Positions 7,777 to 16,664 of a stretch of DNA of 64,000 bases are shown here, one piece after another (position 1 is the stretch's first letter; each line of letters begins with the position of its first letter). A program made the translations under genes and the position numbers. The stretch covers positions 248,001 through 312,000 of the forward strand of contig NZ_JAASQR010000002.1 of the NCBI RefSeq assembly GCF_011762025.1. The letters run 5' to 3'. The stretch comes from Sphingobium vermicomposti (GTDB lineage Bacteria; Pseudomonadota; Alphaproteobacteria; Sphingomonadales; Sphingomonadaceae). Under the pieces are notes generated by a model. It was given only the letters and a program-made list of their open reading frames with translations, did not search any database and had not been told where the DNA came from.

Positions 7777-9693
7777 TCAGCGGCTGGACTGTTTTTTGGG
7801 AACAATGATCGGAGGTGGCGGGATGATTCCATCCTGAACCAGATCGCGCCGCCTCCAGCCGGAGAGGAGCGGCGCAATGCTGCGTGCCACCATGATGTTG
7901 TCCACCTGACGGTGATGCACATTCTCGTGCAGCGCCACCTCGGCATTGAACGCGATCTCGGCCGCTGCGGCAAGCACCGCCGCGCGTGACGCTGCCAGAC
8001 CATGCCCCTGTCGCTCGAACGGGAAGGCCAGTTGCCGGCTAAGAGCCGTGACGCGCTTAGGTGCGAGGTTAAGGATTTCGGCCGCGTCTTCCTGGCTGAC
8101 CGTTGTGAAGACGGGCATTCCGTCCGGTGCCTCCGCATCTACGATGGCCTGAAAGCCAGTAAGATCCTTTGCCCGGACCCGCAGGGTGGGAATGAAAAGT
8201 TTGCCTTCAGGCATCCAAAACGACAACCGGCCTTTGCGGAGCGCATCGATGATGGATGCCCACGGCTTGAGCCGACCGCCGATCCGCCTGGTGGCGATGG
8301 CGAGGGAAACGCAGTCTCTGGGCATCTCGTCCCGGCGGCCCTTTCCGGATATCTCCTCAACGAGGCGGCCTACGCTCTCTCGCCGCACCTTCGCGGCAGC
8401 CGTGGTGGCGAGGAGGGCGGCGTGGTCCTCCCATTCCAGAACCTCGGCAGCGCATAGCTGCTCGATCGCATAGATCGGCAGGCCGAACCCCGATGCGCAG
8501 CCGCTAATGAAGACGGATTCACGGAAGACGGGCAGCAGCTTGTCGATCTGTTCGACGTTGAACTGGCCCTGCTCTTTTCCAGCCTCATTGAGCTTCAGGA
8601 ACTCGATGCCGGGCCAACTTTTGAGAGCGTCCATTGCGGGGGAGGACAGGCCGAGCACGCGTTGTACATCTTTGTATAGATAGTATCGACGGTCAATCGC
8701 GAAGGCATGGGCGGCGTGCCTGTGCAGGTCGGGCAATGCCGAGACTACTGCATCGACCAGGTCCGCAGGCTCGGTCGCCTTGTCTGCGAACCTCTTCAAC
8801 CTCGACCGCAGCGCCGTCAGATCTGCCGGCGATGCGCGCAGGTCCTCGAGCTTGTCAGCAACCCATGACCTGAAGCCGGTGGGCCACGAGCGCAGGAGCG
8901 CCGTTCCCGACGACGCGACTGCAGCCAGCATTGGCGCGGGCAAGGACGGAACGGTATTGCGGCTGGTGGTCGCAACCGGCTCGGGCTGAATAAGTCCGCC
9001 GAGCAGGAGTGCGAGACGGACGAGCGATCCGGGCGATACCTTCGCCAGCGATCGCGGCAACTGTGCGCAGGCCTCCTCTACACTTGAAGCGCTGGGGGAC
9101 GAGAGCAGGGCGAAGAAGCGGTAGTCGTCAGCCAAGATGTCGGGAAGCGGCCGCTCCGTCGAGGCCTTCACCTGCTCGCAGCAATGGTCGCACTGGCCGA
9201 CGCCCCTTGTGTGCAACCAGCCTAGTTTGGCACCACAGTGTTCGCAGTGGTCCACAAGCCGCTCGAGGCTCTCGGGACAATAGGGTAGCAGGGCATTCAT
9301 CCAGCTGACGCGGTGGTAGGCATCGCCTTCGAGGGTGGTCGGGCCGATGCGGCGGCGGTTGAACTCCAGATAGACCCGCGGGATGACGAGACGGCCGAAC
9401 CTGGCTTCGTAAGACCTGTCATTGTTGCGCGAGACGAGGCGCTCACCCGATCTGGCGATGAAGTCGTTGGCAGGGCATCGCGTCACGAAGGCGAGCCGCT
9501 CCAACTCCTCAGCGCTGGCGATCTGCGCCAGCCCGGCGTGCCGGAGGTTGACGCCCGCCGCCTCCAACACAGGGGCCGTGCGGACGAGGACGTGCTGACG
9601 CACGCCCCGCACGATTGTCCCAGGGATGCTCTCGCGGTCACCCATCCGCACCGGGAAGCGCAGTCGGCGACCGTCGAGAAGCTCATTCCGCAT
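7777..9693 (-). CDS. tniQ: TniQ-family transposition target-selection protein
   Basis: About 638 residues. The N-terminal part carries the TniQ pattern (ALLPYCPESLERLVDHC) and a zinc finger of two CxxC pairs (CEHC near residue 150, CDHC near 168). A long C-terminal region of unknown fold follows, ending in a proline/lysine tail. TniQ/TnsD proteins link the AAA+ regulator to a target. The length suggests a TnsD-like role with its own DNA-binding C-terminus rather than a minimal TniQ. The start at 9693 overlaps the ATPase gene by 11 bp; a start at 9717 is also open. It is the last gene of the transposition operon. Confidence 0.8.
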   Translation of the reverse strand: MRNELLDGRRLRFPVRMGDRESIPGTIVRGVRQHVLVRTAPVLEAAGVNLRHAGLAQIASAEELERLAFVTRCPANDFIARSGERLVSRNNDRSYEARFGRLVIPRVYLEFNRRRIGPTTLEGDAYHRVSWMNALLPYCPESLERLVDHCEHCGAKLGWLHTRGVGQCDHCCEQVKASTERPLPDILADDYRFFALLSSPSASSVEEACAQLPRSLAKVSPGSLVRLALLLGGLIQPEPVATTSRNTVPSLPAPMLAAVASSGTALLRSWPTGFRSWVADKLEDLRASPADLTALRSRLKRFADKATEPADLVDAVVSALPDLHRHAAHAFAIDRRYYLYKDVQRVLGLSSPAMDALKSWPGIEFLKLNEAGKEQGQFNVEQIDKLLPVFRESVFISGCASGFGLPIYAIEQLCAAEVLEWEDHAALLATTAAAKVRRESVGRLVEEISGKGRRDEMPRDCVSLAIATRRIGGRLKPWASIIDALRKGRLSFWMPEGKLFIPTLRVRAKDLTGFQAIVDAEAPDGMPVFTTVSQEDAAEILNLAPKRVTALSRQLAFPFERQGHGLAASRAAVLAAAAEIAFNAEVALHENVHHRQVDNIMVARSIAPLLSGWRRRDLVQDGIIPPPPIIVPKKQSSR

Positions 9694-10849
9694 CGACGGA
9701 CTCCGCATCGGCAGCATCCGCGGGATCCTGTTCGATCGTCGCCGACTCGTCTTCGTCGGTGATCGTGACCGCGGGGGCGACCACCGAGAACGGATCGTAG
9801 CCGATCCAGCCTAGGTCGATGGCATAGTCGCGAACCGCGTTGCTGAGGTCGTAGGCCTCCATCGTGACCGCGCCGCGCTCGAGCGCTGCGGGCATCGCGA
9901 CTTGGATGAGCCTGGCGGCGCGGCCGATGTGACCGCCAGACGCGGTGATCAATCCGGTGAGGACGGCGTGGTCGGTGAGACAGGTCGGGACAGGCGAAGC
10001 ATCCCGGGCGACGAGCTGGCGGTCATACTCCTTGCAGAAGTCCATGAACTGCTTGCGATCCGACGCCTTCTTCACGTTAAGCGGCGGGAGTTCGAGCGCC
10101 GTGCCGAGGCGGGCGGCGAACTGGCTGTTGATCTTGAAGAAGCTCTCCGACGTCTCGTCGCCGATGAAGACGATCGGCACGACACCGCGGTCGATGAACG
10201 ACTGGAGCTTCTTGGTGACCTCGAAGGCGTCGGCGGTGAGGACGGTCTGGCCGTAGTCCGGGTCGGTCATGCTGCGTTCGTCCTTGGTTGCCAGCAGCTG
10301 GACCTCGTCGATCACGATCAGCTCCACCCCTAGCCGCGCCACCCACTCCTCGATGCGCTGCTCTAGGATCATGACGTTGTCGCCCGACGCGCCGCGGATC
10401 CTGCCCTTCGCCTTGTGGGTGACCTTAAGCGCCTTGCCGTCCTGATCCGCGAAGTCGTCGGCGAGGCGGTTGAGGATCGCCAGGAAGAGCATCTTCAGCG
10501 TCATCCGCGCACTGATGGTGATGTGGATGACACGATACGGGTTGGGCTCAGCTCCTGCCTCGATCGCCTCCTGCTCAACTTCGTAGATCAGGCGTTCGGC
10601 AATCGCGCTCTTGCCGGCCTGGCTGAACTGGCTCAGGCGGCGCCCACCCAGCGGCGTTCCGCGACGCTTCTTCTTGCTGATGCGCATGTACTTGCGGATC
10701 TCGTTGAGAGGCTGCCGCTGACGCGCGGTGTCCACCCACATGTTCTCAACGACTTCCTGGGCGTGCTCAGCACGCGCCTGGGCGACGAAGTCATACGGAT
10801 CGGGCCTGGCTAGCCCCGTGATGCGCTTGGGCTTCTTGTAGGTCGTCAT
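9683..10849 (-). CDS. tniB: TniB/TnsC-like AAA+ transposition ATPase
   Basis: About 388 residues. The P-loop reads SQFSQAGKSA (lysine near residue 80), which lacks the usual first glycine but keeps the AGKS core. Walker B is LIVIDEVQLLA near 180, and VVPIVFIGDE near 235 gives the sensor strand. This is the AAA+ regulator that joins transposase and target selector. ATG 10849 has GGAGG about 10 bases upstream; a TTG at 10855 overlaps the transposase stop (TTGA). The acidic C-terminal tail (DEDESATIEQDPADAAD) is unusual and may contact the partner proteins. Confidence 0.88.
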   Translation of the reverse strand: MTTYKKPKRITGLARPDPYDFVAQARAEHAQEVVENMWVDTARQRQPLNEIRKYMRISKKKRRGTPLGGRRLSQFSQAGKSAIAERLIYEVEQEAIEAGAEPNPYRVIHITISARMTLKMLFLAILNRLADDFADQDGKALKVTHKAKGRIRGASGDNVMILEQRIEEWVARLGVELIVIDEVQLLATKDERSMTDPDYGQTVLTADAFEVTKKLQSFIDRGVVPIVFIGDETSESFFKINSQFAARLGTALELPPLNVKKASDRKQFMDFCKEYDRQLVARDASPVPTCLTDHAVLTGLITASGGHIGRAARLIQVAMPAALERGAVTMEAYDLSNAVRDYAIDLGWIGYDPFSVVAPAVTITDEDESATIEQDPADAADAESVDAE

Positions 10850-10851
10850 GT

Positions 10852-13059
10852 TCAATCATCCTCCTCTTCGTCGTTGTCATCGATGCCGGCGCTGAAGTCC
10901 CACGACGGGGAGGCTATCGCCTCGGCATCGCCGAGATCCTCGGCGATCTGCTTGGAGGGATCGGAACGCACGTCGTCGGCGCCTTCGGGCCGCTCGGACT
11001 GCTCCTCCTCCTTCTTCTGTGGAGGCGGCATCGGAGTGTCCTCGCGCTTGCCGCCATCGATCACGGTGGGGATGCCGAGTTCCGGCACCTGAGCGCACCC
11101 GGGGTTCTGGGCCCGTTTGCCGGACAGGCGGCGCTCCTCGGCTTCGAGGATCTCGATCGGCTTCTCGCGGTCGCGGAAGCTGAGGCCGGACAGGATCCGC
11201 TGGCGTTCCGAGATGTACCTGGCCTTGTTCTGTACGCGGCTGCGGCTCTTCGTGCCGCCGGGACAAGAAACGCGCAGCTCCTTCATGTAGATGTGATGTT
11301 CCCAGCGGTTGAGGCCACCGGTGTAGCCGGGATCAGTGGACCACATCGGGAAGAACTCTTTGTTCACCTCGTCGAAGACCTCGATCATGTCGATGTCGTC
11401 GTCCCAGACACGGGGGAGCACCTCGATTTTGGCTCCGCCTTTGATGCGCTTGGCGAAAGAGGTCCTGTGGTAATTGGAGCTCAGCGCCTTGCCGACGCCC
11501 TCGCGGTTGAAGCGGTAGTGGACGTTGTCGAAGACCAGTCCGTTGTCCGTCATGATGCAGGGCTTTTTGGGTGTGCTCGCAAAGGTGCGTCGTACCTCCT
11601 TCGGATCGGTCAGACGCGCTGCGCCGCTCCTCATAAAGGCCTTCATGACGTCCATGGGGGAGCGTTCGCCCAGCGATGCCTTTGGCGTCGTGTTCCACTG
11701 GCGGCGGCACTGCTCCACGAGCGCTACGTACTGGGCGCGGGTGACCTGCGTGTTCTTAATCGGGTTGTAGCCGATGTCGTGCTTGTGGCGCGGACCGAGG
11801 ATTCGGCCGGGAATCTCGGCTAGGCTCGCCTTAACAAAGCTGTGATAGTTCTCGAGCTTGGACTTGGCGTCGTGGTGGTACGCTTCGGCGAGTTCGGCAG
11901 TGGAGAATGTTTTAATGGCGCCGGGCACTGCGCGCGGCGGAATCATTGTGCGGTCCCGATCGTACATGACGTCCGAAGGCAGGGCGTATATCATCGCCGC
12001 CTCCGGATCCTCGACGATCTCTTCTGGCGTGAGGTCAGGCGGCATCATCACGGAGCGGAGCGCCGCGATTCCAAACTGCGGGCGAAAGGCCCCGGCAAAC
12101 GTCGGATGGGGAAAGACGTACTGCGAGAAGGCGTCCATGGCGATGGTCGATTTCATCTTGGCGACGGGGATCTTCAGCTTCTCGAGGTAATGGACGCTGT
12201 GCTCCCACTCGACGCCGTCCATGAAGATGCGCTCGAAGGGATGATCGACGGCGACGGGCTCGCCGCTCGGCGAGAACATCTTGTCCGCCGCCGGCCGACC
12301 GTAGCGTGAAGCGTAGGTCGAGTAGCATTCGAGGCTGTTGATGCGCTCACGGACCGTCTCGGCCGACGGTTCCTGCGTGCTGAGGAATGGCACGCCGAGG
12401 TCCTTCAGTTCCCGCCAGTCGCTGTAGACCATGGCGGCGGCCTCCTCTTTGTTTGCAAGGCGGCCGTTCAGTGCGCTGGGGCGCCAGTATCGCATCGCCC
12501 ACTTGTGGACCAGGCGGTCCTCGACGTCGGGGAGTGGGCTGTGCCCCTTCTCGCGACCGGCCGTGCTGACCAGCGCACCTATCCGGTATCCGTACTTCTT
12601 GAGATCGGCCATCCAGCGCAGGAGCGAGCGGGCGCCGGGCTTGTCGCCGCCGTGGTCGTTACGGCCGATCCACAGACCGGCCGCGCCTTCGGTCTTTACG
12701 ATCCCGTCGCGCAGGGCCGCGTCGGCCCAATCATAGCGCCAGCCGACGCGCGAATCCATCGCCTCGCAGGCCGGACGGTCGAGATGGAGCACATCCTCGC
12801 GCCGGCGCTTGGTCTCCGCCTGATACTGAGGATCGACCAAAATGCCGGCGTGAAAGGCGGCGATCATCCATTCGACCGTGAGCAGGCCACGCGGTCCGCC
12901 CCGTCCGTTTGCCACGAGCACGACCTCTTCATCGCCATCGAGATAGCGGCAGCGTATGAGGCCATCGCCGACCGCCTCTTCGAAGCGGATCAGCCGACTC
13001 GCGCCGTTCTGGTTGAGCTTGAGGACGTGTCCCTCGGGGCAATAGAATGGAATGATCAC
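10852..13059 (-). CDS. TnsB/TniA-like DDE transposase (Mu family integrase core)
   Basis: 735 residues. N-terminal DNA-binding region (1-260) is followed by a retroviral-integrase-type core. The likely catalytic acids are D281 (RIFMDGVEW), D363 or D367 (PSDVMYDRDR) and E403 (KSKLENYHSFVK). A Mu-type C-terminal beta-barrel follows (about 500-580), then a long acidic, proline-rich tail (650-735) that would meet the ATPase. The start is GTG 13059, overlapping the TnsA stop as GTGA. It performs end binding and strand transfer. The sequence is rather divergent around the second catalytic acid, so activity is likely but not proven. Confidence 0.85.
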   Translation of the reverse strand: MIIPFYCPEGHVLKLNQNGASRLIRFEEAVGDGLIRCRYLDGDEEVVLVANGRGGPRGLLTVEWMIAAFHAGILVDPQYQAETKRRREDVLHLDRPACEAMDSRVGWRYDWADAALRDGIVKTEGAAGLWIGRNDHGGDKPGARSLLRWMADLKKYGYRIGALVSTAGREKGHSPLPDVEDRLVHKWAMRYWRPSALNGRLANKEEAAAMVYSDWRELKDLGVPFLSTQEPSAETVRERINSLECYSTYASRYGRPAADKMFSPSGEPVAVDHPFERIFMDGVEWEHSVHYLEKLKIPVAKMKSTIAMDAFSQYVFPHPTFAGAFRPQFGIAALRSVMMPPDLTPEEIVEDPEAAMIYALPSDVMYDRDRTMIPPRAVPGAIKTFSTAELAEAYHHDAKSKLENYHSFVKASLAEIPGRILGPRHKHDIGYNPIKNTQVTRAQYVALVEQCRRQWNTTPKASLGERSPMDVMKAFMRSGAARLTDPKEVRRTFASTPKKPCIMTDNGLVFDNVHYRFNREGVGKALSSNYHRTSFAKRIKGGAKIEVLPRVWDDDIDMIEVFDEVNKEFFPMWSTDPGYTGGLNRWEHHIYMKELRVSCPGGTKSRSRVQNKARYISERQRILSGLSFRDREKPIEILEAEERRLSGKRAQNPGCAQVPELGIPTVIDGGKREDTPMPPPQKKEEEQSERPEGADDVRSDPSKQIAEDLGDAEAIASPSWDFSAGIDDNDEEEDD

Positions 13060-13958
13060 GCCTGCGCTCCTCGTGCCGGCACGAAGTCCGCGAGGAAGGC
13101 GCGCAGAGCACCTTTGTTAGCTGCCAGCGGGAGCGTCACGGGCGTGTCGAGCATCGGCGGCGCCGAGATCGGCATCGAAAGGACGCGGTGGAACATCAGC
13201 GCGCGGGCAGTGTCGAGCGACAGGGCGTCGTGCAGGTTGATAACCCGTAGCACCTCGCCGAGCGGTAAAGTACCGCCAGCCTCGCGGATGTGCTGGCGGA
13301 CACGAACTGCCAAACCGTCGGCGAGTTCGGTGCGGCGGGCGTCAAAGATGTCCTTTACGACCCGGCGCTCGATATCGTTCCTCAGGCCGCCTTTGACCCG
13401 CCGCTTGAACGATGCGCCGAAGTCTTCCAGGAGCGCCTGTGCGAACTCCAGCTTCTCGTTGAGGTCCGGCTCGTCAAAATAGTCTTCGCTGGCCTTGTCC
13501 TCGCCGAAGACGATGTCGTTCGTTTCCGTCTCGACGACCCAGTCGAGAGTGATGTGGTGCTCCCTGCCGGCGATGGACTTCCACGCGACCTGGATGGGCT
13601 GGTACTGGAGGTCGAGGCGCGTGGGGTTCACCTCGTCCCATCGGAAGCCGTAAGTCTCGTGCGGCCCCTCGAAGTACTGGTCGCGGCCGGCCTTCTCGCT
13701 GTGCGCGGCCGTCATCGACATGAAGGCAGCGTAAACGAAGTTGATGCGGACGGCGCCGAGGTTCTCGGCCGCGACGAGCTTGGCCGCATAGCGGGTCGGC
13801 GGATCGGCGACGTGCGGCTTGCCGGCGTCACGCGGGTCGCGACGCTGATGGCGACCGGGCGACCAGGCGGGGCCGATCTCGGGACGGCGGGGCCGACATT
13901 CCATCGGATGCGGGATGCGCACCTTGCACGGCTCGATAACGTCAAGGACCGCGCTCAC
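13056..13958 (-). CDS. tnsA: TnsA-like transposon endonuclease
   Basis: 300 residues. The region 105-190 matches the TnsA N-terminal PD-(D/E)xK nuclease: LDLQYQPIQVAW, then HHITLDWVVET (D139) and VFGEDKASEDYF (E153-x-K155). Residues 190-270 look like the winged-helix C-terminal domain that contacts the transposase. TnsA cuts the 5' strands at the element ends, giving clean excision. The GTG start at 13958 overlaps the preceding gene by 4 bp, and its stop overlaps the transposase start. Its presence is the main reason to call the element Tn7-like. Confidence 0.82.
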   Translation of the reverse strand: MSAVLDVIEPCKVRIPHPMECRPRRPEIGPAWSPGRHQRRDPRDAGKPHVADPPTRYAAKLVAAENLGAVRINFVYAAFMSMTAAHSEKAGRDQYFEGPHETYGFRWDEVNPTRLDLQYQPIQVAWKSIAGREHHITLDWVVETETNDIVFGEDKASEDYFDEPDLNEKLEFAQALLEDFGASFKRRVKGGLRNDIERRVVKDIFDARRTELADGLAVRVRQHIREAGGTLPLGEVLRVINLHDALSLDTARALMFHRVLSMPISAPPMLDTPVTLPLAANKGALRAFLADFVPARGAQA

Positions 13959-14302
13959 GCATCGTCTCCCGGGCGGCCGAAGTAGGAGAGGGATTTCATG
14001 ATATGGCGGTGGAGACGTTCCACCTCGGCCTTCGCATGAATGTGGCTCGGCGGATCGCTCACATCGCCCAGTCCCGGCTGCGGCATGGCATGATATCGGG
14101 CATTTGCGTGCTCAAGAAGCAGCTCGAACTCACGCTCCGTGAGGAGCAGTTCGGCCGGAACCTGCGTGGGGTCCCCGATAAGCGTATCTTCCCGTCGAGG
14201 GCGAAAGTCCGGCAGGTTCCGCGCAAGCGCCTCGAGGCCTTTCCGACGCTTGGGATCGCGGCTGGTCTGCTTGAACTCAAACTTCGGGTGATTGTTTGAC
14301 AT
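13955..14302 (-). CDS. Hypothetical protein in Tn7-like operon
   Basis: 115 residues, not recognised. Charged and mostly helical by composition (SRDPKRRKGLEALARN; LLTEREFELLLEHANARYH), with no membrane segment. The start at ATG 14302 has AAGGAG ten bases upstream, and the stop overlaps the TnsA start (GTGA). The tight coupling argues it takes part in or regulates transposition, but no function can be read from the sequence. Confidence 0.65.
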   Translation of the reverse strand: MSNNHPKFEFKQTSRDPKRRKGLEALARNLPDFRPRREDTLIGDPTQVPAELLLTEREFELLLEHANARYHAMPQPGLGDVSDPPSHIHAKAEVERLHRHIMKSLSYFGRPGDDA

Positions 14303-14375
14303 GAGCACAGTTCTCCTTGGGCTGGCACGGAAGGTGCCGCCCCGAGGCGTCGCCCCGGGACGATGACGGGTTAAA

Positions 14376-14630
14376 TCAGGTGAGCATGAAGTTCAGTTCG
14401 GCGCGGAGGGGCACGTCGAAGTCGGCCTTGCGGACGTTCGTCCCGATGGTCTGCGCGATGTCGAAGATGAAGACGTGACGCCTGCGCTTGGCGTCGCAGA
14501 GGTGGCGCGTCGCCTTGAGATAGTTGTGAAGGTGGATGACATTCAACGGCGCGCACCGGGCGCTGGGCGGCCTCGTGGCCTTCCGGCTGGAGCGCGGGCT
14601 GGACGAGCGGGTGGACTTTTTCGTGGTCAT
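14376..14630 (-). CDS. Small basic hypothetical protein, first gene of the Tn7-like operon
   Basis: 84 residues with a lysine/arginine/serine-rich N-terminus and a helical second half (HLHNYLKATRHLCDAKRRRH). AAGGA lies about 10 bases before the ATG. The basic character suggests a nucleic-acid-binding or regulatory role, but this is composition only. It is the first clear gene of the element's operon; the promoter should lie within 14640-14820. Confidence 0.5.
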   Translation of the reverse strand: MTTKKSTRSSSPRSSRKATRPPSARCAPLNVIHLHNYLKATRHLCDAKRRRHVFIFDIAQTIGTNVRKADFDVPLRAELNFMLT

Positions 14631-15170
14631 GTATGGGCATTCCTTCAGGACGTGCGTCGGCGTTCCGCCGACCGCCGGTGCACGGTCTCGGTTAATTCGG
14701 GCCAGCGAACCCAGTATTGCGCCGGACCGGCCACCTGTTTTTCAGGAGGTCAAGTCGGCGATTTCAGGTGGCTCGGTTCAAACCTTAGTCAAATCCATGT
14801 TGTTTCGATGTTGACCGACCGATGTGTCGAGAAACCGGCCCGTTGTGGCGGCGAAGAAGTATGCAACTTGTGGCAGTTCTATCTGTACATCCATCGGGCC
14901 CGGCTTAAACGGGTGTGTGGGTTGGAGAGCCCGTCGGTATTCGCCTCGGGCGAGCATAACCCTACTCGCATTGCGGTTGTGGGCTGAACGGGACATACGG
15001 CGCGTTTTCATTGGGTGTTCCTTGGGCAGGTGGGTTGGTGGTCGGGATCGATGGCAAAAGAGGCAGTCAACTATTCAGGTCGATGCGTGTGCCGACATAG
15101 TGTGGCGGCGAGCAGCAGGGGGCGGTGGATACGGCACGAGCGCCTATTTACCGCACGACAAGCGGGCCGC
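14631..15170. other. Gene-less stretch with candidate transposase-binding repeats
   Basis: No convincing gene. Near 14746-14775 (minus strand reading) CCTGAAA occurs twice, 22 bp apart, and one copy is extended to ACCTGAAATC, which also occurs at about 7591 in the opposite orientation on the far side of the operon. This spacing resembles tandem TnsB sites, but a 10-bp match between two stretches of this size is near chance. Confidence 0.3.
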
Positions 15171-15413
15171 TCATGTGCGCTCCTGCGGCCGATGGCGTGA
15201 GTGGCGGAAGGACGTGGTTCGTCCATTCGTGGCGCGGCGCCACGAGCGACGGCGCCTTTCGGCGGCGTCGTCGCAATCAGCGCGATCAGTGACCATCTCG
15301 CGCAATTGGATGGGATTGTCGGGGAAATCATTCCGGTCGGTGTCAGGTTCGTGCATTCGAAGTGTCCTCTCGTCGGCTTCTGTGACTCGATAGATAGTTG
15401 TATATTGCCGCAT
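15171..15413 (-). CDS. Possible small hypothetical protein
   Basis: 80 residues, unrecognised. The N-terminal half (RQYTTIYRVTEADERTLRMH) looks protein-like, and the C-terminal half is arginine-rich. It would be divergent from the gene at 15549, with the intervening 135 bp holding two TTGTATATT copies. It may equally be a chance frame. Confidence 0.25.
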   Translation of the reverse strand: MRQYTTIYRVTEADERTLRMHEPDTDRNDFPDNPIQLREMVTDRADCDDAAERRRRSWRRATNGRTTSFRHSRHRPQERT

Positions 15414-15442
15414 GTCAATCGATTGATGTTTGTATATTCATT
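15401..15442. repeat. Two TTGTATATT direct repeats in a divergent promoter region
   Basis: GTTGTATATTGCC (about 15402) and GTTTGTATATTCATT (about 15428) share TTGTATATT and lie about 27 bp apart in a locally AT-rich patch upstream of the gene at 15549. This looks like a promoter or regulator site, but no -35/-10 pair could be assigned. Confidence 0.3.
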
Positions 15443-15548
15443 TTGATGGTGCACAGCTCGTTAAGGCTAAATCGGCCGATAGCTGTATTTTGGAGATGCT
15501 GAGCTGATTGAGTCGACCGCAAGATGGATATGCGATAAAGAGCCGCTG

Positions 15549-16664
15549 ATGGTTGAGAAGATTGAGAAACTGGTTGCGGCGAATGATGCCGCCCAGGGGC
15601 GCGGTACGCGTACCGGCGGTGACAAATTGATTCTAGCGGCGGCGTTCGGACACCCGTTGCCAGCCCAAGAGCGAACTCTGTGGAATGCGCTTTCGCCCGA
15701 GCAGCGTGAGGTCGCGATATCAAGATTGCGCGTTCTGCTTAAGTACGAGAGCCCCCGACCGATTACTCCTGAAGAAGCGGCGGCGGAGACAAAGTTGAGT
15801 TTGAACCGCTGGTACGAGTTGTACGCCGCGTGGCGTGAGAGGCGGTCGCTATCTTCGATCGGTGTCGCCGCCGATATGCCCCGCAGCAGAACGACGGCGC
15901 ATCACAACAATCTTCAGAAGCTCGTCGTCCCCGTCGTGGATGCCGATCCGAACGGCAGCGTTCGGCGACTCGCGATTGCTCTTGGTGAGGCCTATGGAAA
16001 GTACACCGGGCTGGCAGAAGAGCATTGGCCAAGCTACATGACGCTCCGTAAATTCGTGGAGGCGGAACGGCGTCGCCGGATGAAGGAGCAGGCGCCCGGC
16101 CACGACGTGGCCTTCGATTGCTGTGCGTGCGAGTTGCCGCACGTTAATGGGATCTTCGCCGCCTTTCTTGTGATTGATCGGGGATCGCGGATTGTTTTTG
16201 GAGCTGCCCTTGGCGACGCGCGTGAAAGCCATAAAGGTTATGCTCTCGCTGCGCAGAATGCGCTTGAACGGATTGAGCTGAGGTCGTTCGATCGGCTGGC
16301 GTGGACCGATAAACTAGAGCGCAGCGAAATTGTCATCGGGTTGGACACCAATGATTGGGCGGATCATGCAGACCAGATGACGGTAGCGGGAATGAAGGGT
16401 CATCTCCAGCCATCGACAAAGGCGCGCCGCTTCGGTGCTTATGTTCGTCCGCTGATTGGTGGGCGAATGGGGCGCGTGAAGTTCGTGCCTGGTAAGACGT
16501 TCGGTGAACACTGTTTCGCGCAGGCTCGCCCAGATGACATTGTGAGGCTCAGTGCTGAAGTGGACGCTTATAACGCAGAACTGCTCCCCGGACCCGAAGC
16601 CGGAGAGGAGAAGGAGCCTCCTGCCAAGTTGATCGCGTTACTCAAGCGGGTTTCGCAGTGGTAG
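15549..16664 (+). CDS. Transposase-fold-like hypothetical protein (371 aa)
   Basis: Not a named family to me. The order of parts recalls Mu/Tn7-type transposases: a helical N-terminus; a helix-turn-helix-like segment (KLSLNRWYELYAAWRERR); a second DNA-binding-like segment ending SYMTLRKFVEAERRRR; and a beta-rich core (VAFDCCACELPH, FLVIDRGSRIVFGAALGDA, IVIGLDTNDWADHADQM). A conserved-looking IGGRMGRVKFVPG follows. The core could be an RNase H fold, but a clear DDE triad and the usual C-terminus are missing. The neighbour on the other strand shares the same order of motifs. A DNA-binding regulator derived from a transposase is my best guess. Confidence 0.6.
   Translation: MVEKIEKLVAANDAAQGRGTRTGGDKLILAAAFGHPLPAQERTLWNALSPEQREVAISRLRVLLKYESPRPITPEEAAAETKLSLNRWYELYAAWRERRSLSSIGVAADMPRSRTTAHHNNLQKLVVPVVDADPNGSVRRLAIALGEAYGKYTGLAEEHWPSYMTLRKFVEAERRRRMKEQAPGHDVAFDCCACELPHVNGIFAAFLVIDRGSRIVFGAALGDARESHKGYALAAQNALERIELRSFDRLAWTDKLERSEIVIGLDTNDWADHADQMTVAGMKGHLQPSTKARRFGAYVRPLIGGRMGRVKFVPGKTFGEHCFAQARPDDIVRLSAEVDAYNAELLPGPEAGEEKEPPAKLIALLKRVSQW

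Larger units (their letters stand above)
7777..14630. mobile_element. Tn7-like transposon core (TnsA-, TnsB/TniA-, TnsC/TniB- and TniQ-type genes)
   Basis: Six minus-strand genes are joined mostly by 4-bp overlaps: small basic protein, 115-residue unknown, TnsA-like endonuclease, Mu/Tn7-type DDE transposase, AAA+ ATPase and TniQ. A TnsA partner separates this from Tn5053/Tn5090-type elements and implies cut-and-paste transposition by a heteromeric transposase. Only one TniQ-family protein is present. The limits given are those of the genes; the true ends lie outside and were not resolved. The cargo could extend right through 15171-23674. Confidence 0.8.

Noticed and set aside
14760..14800. 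tRNA gene suggested by GGTTCAAACC
   Set aside because: No acceptor or anticodon stem can be formed around it.
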